Assembly: GCF_017168335.1 (NCBI RefSeq)
Contig: NZ_JABFAU010000011.1
Coordinates: forward strand, 173,418 to 237,417
Source: Rhodococcus sp. KRD162
Lineage (GTDB): Bacteria; Actinomycetota; Actinomycetes; Mycobacteriales; Mycobacteriaceae
DNA length: 64,000 bases
Direction of reading: 5' to 3'
In this document: positions 10,013-18,300 of the stretch, in pieces
How positions within the stretch are numbered: position 1 is the stretch's first letter
How the letters are laid out: every line of letters begins with the position of its first letter
Notes under the pieces: generated by a model
Told to the model about the DNA's origin: nothing
Seen by the model: only the letters and a program-made list of their open reading frames with translations
Database searches by the model: none
Program-made: the position numbers and the translations under genes

Positions 10013-10861
10013 TCAGGTATGCAGGGCCGCTGCGATCTCCCGATAGGTGGTGAGCGGATCGCCGTCGTCGGGGAGCGAATGCAGTGTCACGTGCGAGGCG
10101 CCGGCGGCGAGGTGCTCGTTCAATCGAGCGGCGATCTCCTCGGCCCCACCGTGCGCGACCAACGCATCGATCAGTCGATCACTACCGCCGTCGCCGATCT
10201 CCTCGTCGGAGTAGCCCAGGCGGTTCAGATTGTTGGTGTAGTTGCGCAGGTGCAGGTACGGGTCGTTGACCGGCGGACGGCCGATCGCGCGCGCCTTCTC
10301 CGGATCCGACTCGAGGACCACCTTGTGTTCGGGGGCCAGTATCTTGTTCGGTCCCAGTGCTTCTCGCGCCTCGCGGGTGTGCTCGGGAGTGGTCAGGTAC
10401 GGATGCGCCCCTGCGGTGCGGTCGGCAGCCAACGCGAGCACCTTCGGTCCGAGGGCGGCGAGGACGCGTCGCTCCACCGGCACTCCGGCCTCGTCGAGAC
10501 CGTCGAGACCGTCGAGATAGGCCACCAGCGCGTCGTACGGCTTGGTGTATTCCTGCGTCGCCTCCGGATGGCCTGCCCCGATTCCGAGGACGAAACGACC
10601 CGGGTGCTTGCTCTCCAACCGGTGATACGACGCGGCGACGTCGGCCGCGGCGTCCGACCAGATGTTGACGATGCCGGTGGCGACGACGACGGTCTCGGTG
10701 GCGTCGAGAATCTCTTCGGTGGTCGTCAGGTCCGCAGGCGGTGAGCCGCCGAGCCAGATCGTGCCGTAGCCGAACGATTCGATCGACCGGGACAGTTCGG
10801 GTGTGAACGCCGAGTGTCGTCGCCAGACGCCGTACTTACCGAGTTCAGGTGTGGAAGTCAT
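10013..10861 (-). CDS. LLM-class F420-dependent oxidoreductase
   Basis: This protein of 282 residues belongs to the luciferase-like monooxygenase superfamily, in the actinobacterial subgroup that uses coenzyme F420. It starts MTSTPELGKYGVWRR and contains GTIWLGGSP near the N-terminus, FVLGIGAGHPEA in the middle and a C-terminal HLAAGASHVTLH segment, all typical of the TIM-barrel fold. The substrate is unknown. A longer frame starts 36 codons upstream but would overlap the neighbouring gene and adds only low-complexity residues, so the ATG at 10861 was preferred. It lies about 45 bp downstream of the hypothetical gene on the same strand. Confidence 0.88.
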   Translation of the reverse strand: MTSTPELGKYGVWRRHSAFTPELSRSIESFGYGTIWLGGSPPADLTTTEEILDATETVVVATGIVNIWSDAAADVAASYHRLESKHPGRFVLGIGAGHPEATQEYTKPYDALVAYLDGLDGLDEAGVPVERRVLAALGPKVLALAADRTAGAHPYLTTPEHTREAREALGPNKILAPEHKVVLESDPEKARAIGRPPVNDPYLHLRNYTNNLNRLGYSDEEIGDGGSDRLIDALVAHGGAEEIAARLNEHLAAGASHVTLHSLPDDGDPLTTYREIAAALHT

Positions 10862-10904
10862 GTTCGTAGTCAACGCGGCAGGATCGCTATGATTCCGCGA
10901 ACTC

Positions 10905-11624
10905 TCATTCGTCCGGCTCGATGATTCTGTTTTCGGGGAATCGGGCGGGCGGTGGGCCGAATGCGTCACGGGCGTTCTTGATGACGCCCTTGCCGACCGC
11001 GCGGTTGCCCGCGCCGCCGATCGCCGCGCCGATCCCGGCGGGAAGCATCTTGCCCACCACCAGCGCGCTGCGCTTGGCCAGATACTTGGTGATGAACTTC
11101 TTCACCAGCGACTTGTTCATGTTCGTCATCGCCCCGCCGGGTATGCGGGAGGTGATCAGTGGTCCCCAGTTCTTGGCGGTGGTGCCGACCGTCCGCTGAA
11201 CGATCTGCATGCCCGACTCACCCAGTGCGACAGACAGAACGAGTGCACGACGCTGTTGGTGGTTCTCGACGGGGATGCCGTGCACGGACGCGACTGAGAG
11301 TGTCAGCAGCGCCGAGGACTCGATGAAGAAGGCGGTTTCTGCCCCGACCGCGGCGAGTGAGGTGACAGTTCCGATTCCCGGGACCGCCGCTGCACCGCCG
11401 ACGGCCGAGCCGCTGCCGGTGACCGCGAGCAGGAACCGCTTCTCCAGGCGTTCGATGATCTGCGCCGGCGTGTCGTACGGGTGCGCCCGACGCACGTGCG
11501 CGACATATTTGTCGACGGCGGGACCCTGTAGGCGGCTGGCGTTGTCGAGGATGTTGACCAAGGCCCGTTCGAGCTTGCCTCCGTTCGGGCCGTCGATCTG
11601 TGCGTCGTCCTTCTTGCCTGCCAT
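10905..11624 (-). CDS. Hypothetical protein with Gly-rich hydrophobic segments (EcsC-like?)
   Basis: I do not recognise this 239-residue protein with certainty. It has a polar N-terminus, then several Ala/Gly-rich hydrophobic stretches (about 68-110 and 185-215), suggesting membrane association, and a basic segment containing NKSLVKKFITKYLAKRS. The layout resembles EcsC-family proteins, but this is a weak impression. The start ATG has AGAGGC upstream. It shares direction and tight spacing with the LLM oxidoreductase downstream, so they may be co-transcribed. Confidence 0.75.
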   Translation of the reverse strand: MAGKKDDAQIDGPNGGKLERALVNILDNASRLQGPAVDKYVAHVRRAHPYDTPAQIIERLEKRFLLAVTGSGSAVGGAAAVPGIGTVTSLAAVGAETAFFIESSALLTLSVASVHGIPVENHQQRRALVLSVALGESGMQIVQRTVGTTAKNWGPLITSRIPGGAMTNMNKSLVKKFITKYLAKRSALVVGKMLPAGIGAAIGGAGNRAVGKGVIKNARDAFGPPPARFPENRIIEPDE

Positions 11625-11671
11625 CGATGCCTCTTTCGGTCGCGAGTGTAGTGGCCGGTCGATTCGCAGGT

Positions 11672-12688
11672 TCAGCGCACCCAGTGATCGGGTGGAACGA
11701 GCTCGTCGGATTTCGGAGGCGGGGGAGCGGTGCCGTCACCGAACGGTGATCCGCCGAGGGCTTCACGCCCGTGCGGTTCGAGCCATCCGGACAGGTCGGG
11801 GCCCTTGGGCACGATGCCCGACGGATTGACGTCGGTGTGCACCTCGTAGTAGTGCCGCTTGATGTGGTCGAAGTCGACGGTGTCGCCGAAACCCGGGGTC
11901 TGGAACAGATCGCGCGCGTAGTTCCACAGCACCGGTATCTCACTGAGTTTGCTGCGGTTGCACTTGAAGTGACCGTGGTAGACGGGGTCGAAGCGCACCA
12001 GTGTGGTGAACAGGCGCACATCGGCCTCGGTGATGTGGTCGCCGACGAGATAGCGCCGTGTGGCCAGGCGTTCGACGAGCCAGTCGAGGCGGGCGAACAG
12101 TCGGTCGTAGGCCTTGTCGTAGGCCTCCTGGGAGCCGGCGAATCCGCAGCGGTACACACCGTTGTTGACGTCCTCGAACACCAACTGGGCCACTTCGTCG
12201 ATCTCGCCGCGCAGGGCCTCCGGATACAGATCGGGGGCTCCGTCGCGGTGGAACTGCGTCCACTCGGTCGACAGGTCGAGGGTGATCTGTGGGTAGTCGT
12301 TGGTGACGACCTGGCCGGTGGGAACGTCGACGATGGCAGGGACGGTGATGCCGCGCTCGTAATCGGGGAAGCGGGCGAAGTAGGCGTCCTGCAACCTCGG
12401 GATCTGCAATACCGAGTCCAGGCCGTCCGGTTCCTCTTGGAAGTTCCAGCTGCGAGGGTCGTGGGTCGGTCCGGGAATGCCGAGGGACAGTGCGTCTTCG
12501 AGTCCCAACAGTCGGCGCACGATGATGGACCGGTGCGCCCATGGGCAGGCCCTTGCGGCAATCAATCGATAGCGCCCTGCCTCCACCGGATAGCCGTCAC
12601 TGCCGTCGGCGGTGATTCGCGTCGAAATGTAATTGGTATCGCGGGTGAATTCCTTGCCCGGTTCCACGTATGCCGCATTGTCGCCCAT
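11672..12688 (-). CDS. Xi-class glutathione S-transferase-like reductase
   Basis: This 338-residue protein matches the xi class (glutathionyl-hydroquinone reductase, YqjG/ECM4). It has the catalytic CPWAHR motif near residue 48, the thioredoxin-like N-terminal half with a TVPAIVD segment before the conserved NDY, and a C-terminal helical domain with LVGDHITEADVRLFTTL. Enzymes of this class reduce glutathionylated hydroquinones. Actinobacteria of this kind use mycothiol rather than glutathione, so the physiological thiol is uncertain. The length fits the family. The gene stands 47 bp upstream of the hypothetical gene on the same strand. Confidence 0.9.
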   Translation of the reverse strand: MGDNAAYVEPGKEFTRDTNYISTRITADGSDGYPVEAGRYRLIAARACPWAHRSIIVRRLLGLEDALSLGIPGPTHDPRSWNFQEEPDGLDSVLQIPRLQDAYFARFPDYERGITVPAIVDVPTGQVVTNDYPQITLDLSTEWTQFHRDGAPDLYPEALRGEIDEVAQLVFEDVNNGVYRCGFAGSQEAYDKAYDRLFARLDWLVERLATRRYLVGDHITEADVRLFTTLVRFDPVYHGHFKCNRSKLSEIPVLWNYARDLFQTPGFGDTVDFDHIKRHYYEVHTDVNPSGIVPKGPDLSGWLEPHGREALGGSPFGDGTAPPPPKSDELVPPDHWVR

Positions 12689-12759
12689 CGAGTCGACTCC
12701 TCACATCGTTCGGTCGGTCATGCACGACGCTACCCAGTTCACCCGCACCTCAATCTCCA

Positions 12760-13503
12760 TCACGAGGTGAGGACGGCCGTGTGGCATGCGCCGATTTCCA
12801 CGTAACCGAGTCGCGCGCCGAGGCGTCGAGCAATGGCGTTTTCGGGTCGGGATCGCCATTGAGGTATCAGGCCGTCGTCGATTGCATCGTTGGTCGCCAG
12901 TCGGCCGACCACGTGGGCGTGACCCCGACGGCGGTGCTCGGGGTCCGTGAGCACGCGCATGTCCGCCAGGATCGACTGCTGTTCGGAGTATCCGGCCGAG
13001 GACAGCGAGCTCGCGGAGTCGGCGGGTCGATCGTCGCCGAGCATCGTGAACCAGTGGCGTGAGACCGGTTCGCCGAAGGCCTCCTCGACGTCGGCGGCAG
13101 TGCAGTGCGCCGCGAGGTTGCGGGCGTGCGCGGCGTCGTGGGAGATCAACGGGTCGTGCACCTCGATGGAATGACCGATCTCCGTGCCGTAGGCAAGCGT
13201 GTGGCTGTCGATGGCGTAGCGCTCGGCGAGGTTCCCGAGCAGTGACGACATCCAGGTTCGGTCCGTACCTGCCTGGTCGGTGATCGATCGCGATGCGCCC
13301 ACCGCCCAGGCCGGAGCGCTGATGACGGTGGTCTCGGCCAGTCGCAGCACCGTGATGTCCGTGGAGTCGACGACGTGCTCGACGCGTCGCGCGTCGGTGG
13401 CGAGGGCGTCGTCGGCCAGGTGGAGTTGTCGACACCAGGCAAGGCGAACGATATCGAGTTTGTGCGAGTCGAAAAGGCCGGCGTCGAGACGGGGGAAATC
13501 CAC
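12760..13503 (-). CDS. GNAT-family N-acetyltransferase
   Basis: This 247-residue protein has a divergent N-terminal half and a C-terminal GNAT core. The acetyl-CoA-binding loop is seen in [18 protein letters not shown] (RRRGH in place of the usual R/Q-x-x-G-x-G/A), followed by a strand and helix with [17 protein letters not shown], the usual motif B end. The substrate is unknown. The start is GTG at 13503 without an obvious ribosome binding site, so it may be translated from a short or absent leader. It is divergent from the cold-shock gene. Confidence 0.82.
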   Translation of the reverse strand: MDFPRLDAGLFDSHKLDIVRLAWCRQLHLADDALATDARRVEHVVDSTDITVLRLAETTVISAPAWAVGASRSITDQAGTDRTWMSSLLGNLAERYAIDSHTLAYGTEIGHSIEVHDPLISHDAAHARNLAAHCTAADVEEAFGEPVSRHWFTMLGDDRPADSASSLSSAGYSEQQSILADMRVLTDPEHRRRGHAHVVGRLATNDAIDDGLIPQWRSRPENAIARRLGARLGYVEIGACHTAVLTS

Positions 13504-13598
13504 GTATCGAGATTAACCATCGTGGGCTCGAGCGACGTTCTGGTTTTGCCGTCAGGAAGCAATCTTTGGGACTTTTTCGCCCCCGGTGTATCGCTGAG

Positions 13599-13622
13599 CG
13601 CCGAGAGATGGCAGACTCGGCG
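13599..13622 (+). promoter_or_regulatory. Hairpin in the 5' leader of the cold-shock gene
   Basis: CGCCGAG (13599-13605) pairs with CTCGGCG (13616-13622) and the stem can extend outwards with a wobble. It lies about 55 nt upstream of the cold-shock ATG. Long structured leaders are typical of cold-shock mRNAs. The role here is inferred only. Confidence 0.4.
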
Positions 13623-13676
13623 TTGAGATTAGAGCTTCGACGTGAAGATCTAGCTCGCTTACAGAAGGTTTACAGA

Positions 13677-13880
13677 ATGACGCAGGGCAGTGTGAAGTGG
13701 TTCAACGGCGAAAAGGGCTTCGGCTTCATCGAGCAGGATGGTGGCGGACCGGACGTTTTCGTTCATTACTCGGAGATTCAGGGTAGCGGCTTCAAGTCGC
13801 TCGACGAGGGCCAGCGCGTGGAGTTCGAGGTGGGCCAGGGTCAGAAGGGCCCCCAGGCTACCGGCGTCCGCGCCATCTGA
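13677..13880 (+). CDS. Cold-shock protein (CspA family)
   Basis: This 67-residue OB-fold protein binds single-stranded RNA and DNA and acts as an RNA chaperone. It starts [10 protein letters not shown] and contains RNP1 (KGFGFI) and RNP2 (VFVHY). The length is standard. The ATG at 13677 has AGAAGG about 7 nt upstream. An in-frame extension upstream has no ribosome binding site and does not resemble the family. A strong terminator follows at 13954-13993, so the gene is monocistronic. Confidence 0.96.
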   Translation: MTQGSVKWFNGEKGFGFIEQDGGGPDVFVHYSEIQGSGFKSLDEGQRVEFEVGQGQKGPQATGVRAI

Positions 13881-13953
13881 TTCAAGCTTCGTAACCCGAT
13901 TTCTCCTGGCGGAGTGACCTTCTCGAAGTAATCTCAACCAGAAACTCGGTGAC

Positions 13954-13993
13954 AAGGCCGGATACACGGAAGAAATTCCGAGTATCCGGCCTT
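13954..13993 (+). terminator. Intrinsic terminator of the cold-shock gene
   Basis: An 18-bp stem with one mismatch (13954-13971 with 13976-13993) and a GAAA tetraloop ends in CCTTTG. It is 73 bases past the cold-shock stop codon. Confidence 0.85.
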
Positions 13994-14044
13994 TGTCTGT
14001 TGGTAGGGCATGTCTGTTTGTAGGGCATATCTGTTGGTAGGGCA
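13994..14044 (+). repeat. Three tandem 17-bp repeats
   Basis: Three head-to-tail copies (13994-14010, 14011-14027, 14028-14044) share the pattern TGTCTGTTGGTAGGGCA with one change in copy 2 and one in copy 3. They directly follow the cold-shock terminator. No function is evident. The 303-base gap 13881-14183 holds the terminator, these repeats and two palindromes, but no gene. Confidence 0.8.
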
Positions 14045-14087
14045 CCGTCTTCGGTCGGTGTCCTTGTGTGGTTTGTATGTCCGTTTG

Positions 14088-14105
14088 ATCCTCTGATCAG
14101 AGGAT
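14088..14105. promoter_or_regulatory. Perfect 18-bp palindrome upstream of the PadR gene
   Basis: ATCCTCTGATCAGAGGAT is its own reverse complement and lies 79 bp before the PadR start. It may be an operator for the PadR regulator or another dimeric regulator, or a small hairpin. No spacer is present, which favours a DNA-binding site. Confidence 0.45.
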
Positions 14106-14139
14106 TGTCCTGGTTGCTTTCGTTCGAGCCCTGACCCTA

Positions 14140-14155
14140 TATTCCAGTTGGAATA
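14140..14155. promoter_or_regulatory. TATTCCA-GT-TGGAATA inverted repeat, likely PadR operator
   Basis: Two perfect 7-bp arms with a 2-bp spacer lie 29 bp before the PadR start codon, where core promoter elements are expected. PadR regulators usually repress themselves and an adjacent transporter by binding such AT-rich dyads. The assignment to this PadR is inferred from position. Confidence 0.55.
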
Positions 14156-14183
14156 ATTCGGACGGGGTATCGAGGGGGCAGCG

Positions 14184-14801
14184 ATGCGGGGCGAGGTGGT
14201 GAACCCGCTGGGCGTCTCGGTCCTGGCGCTGCTGTCGGAAGCACCGATGCATCCCTACGAGATGTATCAGCTGCTGGTGGAGCGAAAGGAAGACCGGATC
14301 GTCAAGGTCCGACCCGGATCGCTTTATCACGCCGTGGCGCGACTGCACGAGCGAGCGCTGGTCGCCGAAGTCGGCACCGACCGCGGCGGCAATCGTCCCG
14401 AGCGCACGACGTACGAGATCACGCCTGCCGGACGGCGAATTCTGGTCGATCGGCTTGCCGAGATTCTGCGCACCCCGGTACGCGAATATCCGCGGTTCGC
14501 TCTCGGCCTGTCCGAGATGCACAATCTGCCGGCTTCCGAGGTACTCGCGTTGCTCCGGGCGCGCATCGAGGACCTCGGTCGTGAGATCGAGGAACTGTCC
14601 GGTTACCAGCGCCTCGCGGCGGAACGCGCAGTGTCCGAAGTCTATTGGGCTGGAATCGATTACACCTATCACATGCTCACGGCCGAAATGAACTGGTTGA
14701 CGAGCTACGTACATCGAGTCGACAGCGGCGAGCTCGCGTGGCCGCACGAGATCTCTGCACACCACATCACCCCGACCGATCGGGACGAGGAGAGACAATG
14801 A
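14184..14801 (+). CDS. PadR-family transcriptional regulator
   Basis: This 205-residue regulator has the PadR winged helix at the N-terminus (LNPLGVSVLALLSEAPMHPYEMYQ to about residue 90, with a conserved PGSLYHAVARL recognition region and a basic wing) and a C-terminal coiled-coil dimer domain of the AphA type. The ATG at 14184 has GAGGGGG upstream. Its stop overlaps the start of the MFS efflux gene (ATGA, 14798-14801), so the two are co-translated. Repression of the operon, relieved by the pump's substrate, is the usual model. The dyad at 14140-14155 is the likely target. Confidence 0.93.
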   Translation: MRGEVVNPLGVSVLALLSEAPMHPYEMYQLLVERKEDRIVKVRPGSLYHAVARLHERALVAEVGTDRGGNRPERTTYEITPAGRRILVDRLAEILRTPVREYPRFALGLSEMHNLPASEVLALLRARIEDLGREIEELSGYQRLAAERAVSEVYWAGIDYTYHMLTAEMNWLTSYVHRVDSGELAWPHEISAHHITPTDRDEERQ

Positions 14802-16252
14802 ACGCCGTCGAGACCGCTCCGCTACAACGCGAGATCAGGCCCTGGCCCGCGCTGTGGGCGCTCTGCCTGGGATTTTTCATGATCTTGGTGGACACCACGA
14901 TCGTGGCCGTCGCACAGCCTGCCATCCTGGCGGGCCTCGGTACCGACATCAACAACGTCATCTGGGTGACCAGTGCGTACCTGCTGGCCTACGCGGTGCC
15001 GCTGCTGGTCACCGGACGTCTCGGTGACAAATTCGGTCCCAAGAATCTGTACGTTGCCGGCCTCGTCGTGTTCACCCTCGCCTCGGCCTGGTGTGGACTG
15101 TCGGGATCGATCGAGATGCTCATCGCGGCCCGCGCGGTGCAGGGTCTCGGTGCTGCGATGATCACCCCGCAGACGATGGCAGTGATCACCCGGGTGTTCC
15201 CGGCCGAGAAGCGTGGAACGGCCATGGGGGCATGGGGAGCCGTCGCAGGAGTGGCGACCCTCGTCGGCCCCATCCTCGGCGGTGTACTCGTCGACTCGCT
15301 CGGTTGGGAATGGATCTTCTTCATCAACCTGCCGGTCGGAGTCGTGGCAATTGCGTTGGCGCTCAAATTCGTCCCGGCGCTGCCCACCCACGACCACAAA
15401 TTCGATCTGCTCGGTGTCGCATTGAGCGCCGTCGGACTGTTCTGCATCGTGTTCGGCATCCAGGAAGGGCAGAAGTACGACTGGGGTACCGGTATCTGGG
15501 TCCTCATCGGCCTCGGACTGCTCGTCTTCGCAGGGTTCCTGTACTGGCAGGCGGTGAACACGAGCGAACCGTTGGTGCCGCTGGCGCTGTTCCGTGATCG
15601 CAACTTCTCACTGTCCAATATCGGCATCGCGGCAATGGGTTTCGCAATGTCCGGCATGATGCTGCCGATCATGTTCTACGCGCAGAGCGTCACCGGCCTG
15701 TCGCCGACCCGTTCGGCGTTGCTGTTCGTCCCGATGGCGCTGCTGACCGGCATCCTTGCGCCCAACGTCGGCAAACTCGTGGACAAGACGCACCCCCGCT
15801 ACATCGCTGGATCAGGACTGTTCATTCTCGCTGCGTCGCTGCTGTGGTTCGCCTACGAAATGACGCCCACCACCGCCATTTGGAAGCTGCTGCTTCCCGT
15901 CGCGGCCATGGGTGTGGCGAATGCGCTGATCTGGTCTCCGTTGGCGGCCACCGCAACTCGCAACCTGCCGATGAGTCAGGCGGGCGCAGGTTCGGGAATC
16001 TACAACACCACCCGGATGATCGGCTCGGTACTCGGTAGTGCTGGTATCGGCGCGCTCATCCAGTCGCGACTGGCCGTCGAACTACCGACCAGTGGATCGG
16101 CAACGGGGGCCAACGAATTCGCCGGGCGAGTGCCCGAGATGCTGCGCGACGGATTCACCACGGCGATGGCGCAGTCGCTGATTCTGCCTGCAGCCGTGCT
16201 GATCTGCGGCATGATCGCGGTCTGCTGCTACGCCCGGCCCGCATTCAAGTAA
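14798..16252 (+). CDS. MFS drug efflux transporter, DHA2 (14-TM) family
   Basis: This 484-residue membrane protein matches EmrB/QacA-type proton antiporters. Early in the protein it has the LDTTIV-like motif C variant LVDTTIVAVAQPAI; after that come the GRLGDKFG loop between helices 2 and 3 (motif A) and the PAEKRGTAMGAWGAVAGVATLVGPILGG antiporter motif region. About 14 hydrophobic segments fit the length. The start overlaps the PadR stop by 4 nt and is preceded by GAGGAGAG. Efflux of a hydrophobic toxic compound under PadR control is inferred from this arrangement. Confidence 0.94.
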   Translation: MNAVETAPLQREIRPWPALWALCLGFFMILVDTTIVAVAQPAILAGLGTDINNVIWVTSAYLLAYAVPLLVTGRLGDKFGPKNLYVAGLVVFTLASAWCGLSGSIEMLIAARAVQGLGAAMITPQTMAVITRVFPAEKRGTAMGAWGAVAGVATLVGPILGGVLVDSLGWEWIFFINLPVGVVAIALALKFVPALPTHDHKFDLLGVALSAVGLFCIVFGIQEGQKYDWGTGIWVLIGLGLLVFAGFLYWQAVNTSEPLVPLALFRDRNFSLSNIGIAAMGFAMSGMMLPIMFYAQSVTGLSPTRSALLFVPMALLTGILAPNVGKLVDKTHPRYIAGSGLFILAASLLWFAYEMTPTTAIWKLLLPVAAMGVANALIWSPLAATATRNLPMSQAGAGSGIYNTTRMIGSVLGSAGIGALIQSRLAVELPTSGSATGANEFAGRVPEMLRDGFTTAMAQSLILPAAVLICGMIAVCCYARPAFK

Positions 16253-16265
16253 GTGTCGCAGGCGC

Positions 16266-17411
16266 TCACAGTCCCAGATCGCGGCCGATCAGTTCCTTCA
16301 TGATTTCGTTCGATCCGGCCCAGATCTTGGTCACGCGAGCGTCCTTCCATGCACGCGCGGCGCGGTATTCGTTCATGAATCCGTAGCCGCCGTGCAGCTG
16401 CACGCAGTGATCGAGGATCTCGTTCTGCACCTGCGAGCTCCACCACTTCGCCTTGGCCGCGTCGATGGCCGTCAGCTCGCCTTCGCCGTGCGCGGTGATG
16501 CAGTTGTCGATGTAGGCCTGTGCCACATCGAGTTTGGTGACGAGCTCGGCGAGCAGGAACTTGTTCCACTGGAGTGAGCCGATCTGCTGGCCGAAGGCCT
16601 TGCGGTCCTTGGCGTACTGCAGCGTCTCCTCCAGGATGGGGCGAACGTGACCGAGGTTGGCCGCCGCGCAGCTGATGCGTTCTTGGGGAAGAAGCTGCAT
16701 CATGTGGATGAAGCCGCCGTCGAATTCGCCGATCATGTTCGCGCTCGGCACCCGCACGTTCTCGAAGAACAGTTCGGCTGTGTCTGATTCGGGCTGCCCG
16801 ACCTTGTCGAGTTTGCGGCCGCGAGTAAAGCCCTCGGTGCCGTTCTCGACGGCGAAGAGAGTGATGCCCCTGGCCTTCTTCTCGGGCGTCGTACGGGTGG
16901 CGACGACGACGAGGTCGGCGGAGTTGCCATTGGTGATGAAGGTCTTGGACCCGTTGATGATGAAATCGTCGCCGTCTTTGACAGCAGTGGTTTTCAGCGC
17001 GGCCAGGTCGGAGCCGCCGGAGGGTTCGGTCATCGCGATGGCAGTGAGGATTTCGCCGCTGCAGAAGCCGGGCAGCCAGCGCTTCTTCTGCTCCTCGGTG
17101 GTCAGCTTCACCAAGTACGGAGCCACGATGTCCACGTGGATACCGAAGCACGACGCCACCGCGGCGCTCGAGCGGGCGAGTTCCTCACCGAGCACGGCGT
17201 TGAATCGGTAGTCCTCGGCTCCGCTGCCGCCGTATTCCTCGGGTACTTCGAGTCCGAGGAAGCCGTTGCGTCCGGCTTCGAGCCAGATGTCGCGGTCGAT
17301 GTAACGCTGTTCGATCAGCTTTTCCTCGACGGGCGCGATGGTCCTGGCGACGAACTCGCGTACCGATGCGCGGAAGTCGTCGTGATCGGACTCGAACAGG
17401 CTGCGCTTCAC
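16266..17411 (-). CDS. Acyl-CoA dehydrogenase (FadE type)
   Basis: This 381-residue flavoprotein oxidises an acyl-CoA to the trans-2-enoyl-CoA. It has the FAD-binding signature AIAMTEPSGGSDLAALKTTA, the central beta domain and a C-terminal helical domain ending with AGSNEIMKELIGRDLGL. The catalytic base near the C-terminus is not the common YEG(T/S) Glu but lies in IWAGSNEIMKE, a pattern common in long-chain and branched-chain relatives. I chose the GTG at 17411 because AGAGGAA precedes it; the frame upstream shadows the crotonase gene. It diverges from the crotonase gene across 78 bp, so the two probably act in one acyl-CoA degradation step set. Confidence 0.93.
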   Translation of the reverse strand: MKRSLFESDHDDFRASVREFVARTIAPVEEKLIEQRYIDRDIWLEAGRNGFLGLEVPEEYGGSGAEDYRFNAVLGEELARSSAAVASCFGIHVDIVAPYLVKLTTEEQKKRWLPGFCSGEILTAIAMTEPSGGSDLAALKTTAVKDGDDFIINGSKTFITNGNSADLVVVATRTTPEKKARGITLFAVENGTEGFTRGRKLDKVGQPESDTAELFFENVRVPSANMIGEFDGGFIHMMQLLPQERISCAAANLGHVRPILEETLQYAKDRKAFGQQIGSLQWNKFLLAELVTKLDVAQAYIDNCITAHGEGELTAIDAAKAKWWSSQVQNEILDHCVQLHGGYGFMNEYRAARAWKDARVTKIWAGSNEIMKELIGRDLGL

Positions 17412-17489
17412 TTGCTTGTTCCTCTCGGTAACGGCTAGTGGTCTGAACAATACTCGCTGGTAACAATCGTCCGGAAGGGGTGTGGCACT

Positions 17490-18290
17490 ATGCGAGACAT
17501 GGTTGACGCACCCACTTCGCTCGTTCGATCCGTTACCGAGGCCGGGGCGGAGGTTGCCGTGCTCACCTTCGATCACGGCCCGCTCAATCTCTTCGATCAA
17601 GCGATGTTCGACGCGGTGGCGGCGAATGTGGCCGATCTCGTCGCGAACCCGCCACGTGCGGTGCTGTTGCGCGCCGAAGGGAAGGTCAACTCTGCGGGCG
17701 TCGACGTGCACGTCTTCGAGGGTTTGTCCGCCGCGCAGGGTGCCGACCTGTGGCGTGGCCTGTTCGCCGATATCGCCCATCCACTCGAGGCGCTGCCCTG
17801 CCCGGTCGTCTACGCAGCGCACGGCTTGACCCTCACCGCGGCCTTCGAGATCTCGTTGGCCTGCGACATCATTCTTGCCGGACCGAAGGCGAAGTTCGGT
17901 CTGGTCGAGACCGTCGTCGGGTTGACGCCGTCGATGGGTGGGCCGCAGCGGTTGGCCGAACGAGCCGGTTCGGGTCGGGCTCGCGAGCTCGTCATGACCG
18001 GTGATCTGTACGACGCTCAGACGCTGCAGGAGTGGGGCGTGGTCAATCAGATCCACGACGACGTCGACGCCGCGGCGATCGCACTGACCCATCGCCTGGC
18101 CGACGGCCCCACCGCCGCGCATGCGGCAACGAAACAGATTGTGGCGGCGTGGCGTTCGGGAGGGGTGGCACACGCGGACGAGATCACCTCCGAGGTCTCC
18201 GGCGCGCTGTTCGAGACCGATGATCTGCGCGGTGCGGTCAAGAGCTTCCTCGAGGTCGGCCCGGGGCATGCGACCTACACGGGCAAGTAG
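17490..18290 (+). CDS. Enoyl-CoA hydratase/isomerase family protein
   Basis: This crotonase-fold protein has 266 residues. The oxyanion-hole segment NSAGVDVHVF replaces the usual FSAGAD, and the second segment is GLTLTAAFEISLACDI with FGLVETVVGLTPSMGGPQRL, so both Glu positions expected for hydratase activity appear present. It may act on the product of the divergent acyl-CoA dehydrogenase. It starts at ATG 17490 (a second ATG at 17499 is possible) and is followed within 10 bp by the adenine-deaminase-type gene. Confidence 0.9.
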   Translation: MRDMVDAPTSLVRSVTEAGAEVAVLTFDHGPLNLFDQAMFDAVAANVADLVANPPRAVLLRAEGKVNSAGVDVHVFEGLSAAQGADLWRGLFADIAHPLEALPCPVVYAAHGLTLTAAFEISLACDIILAGPKAKFGLVETVVGLTPSMGGPQRLAERAGSGRARELVMTGDLYDAQTLQEWGVVNQIHDDVDAAAIALTHRLADGPTAAHAATKQIVAAWRSGGVAHADEITSEVSGALFETDDLRGAVKSFLEVGPGHATYTGK

Positions 18291-18300
18291 CATCGAGTGA

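Noticed and set aside
10862-10969. N-terminal extension of the LLM oxidoreductase
   Set aside because: It overlaps the end of the next gene and encodes Ser/Arg/Asn-rich sequence not seen in the family.
13994-14044. Possible CRISPR array
   Set aside because: Repeats are only 17 bp, directly adjacent without spacers, and no cas gene is nearby.
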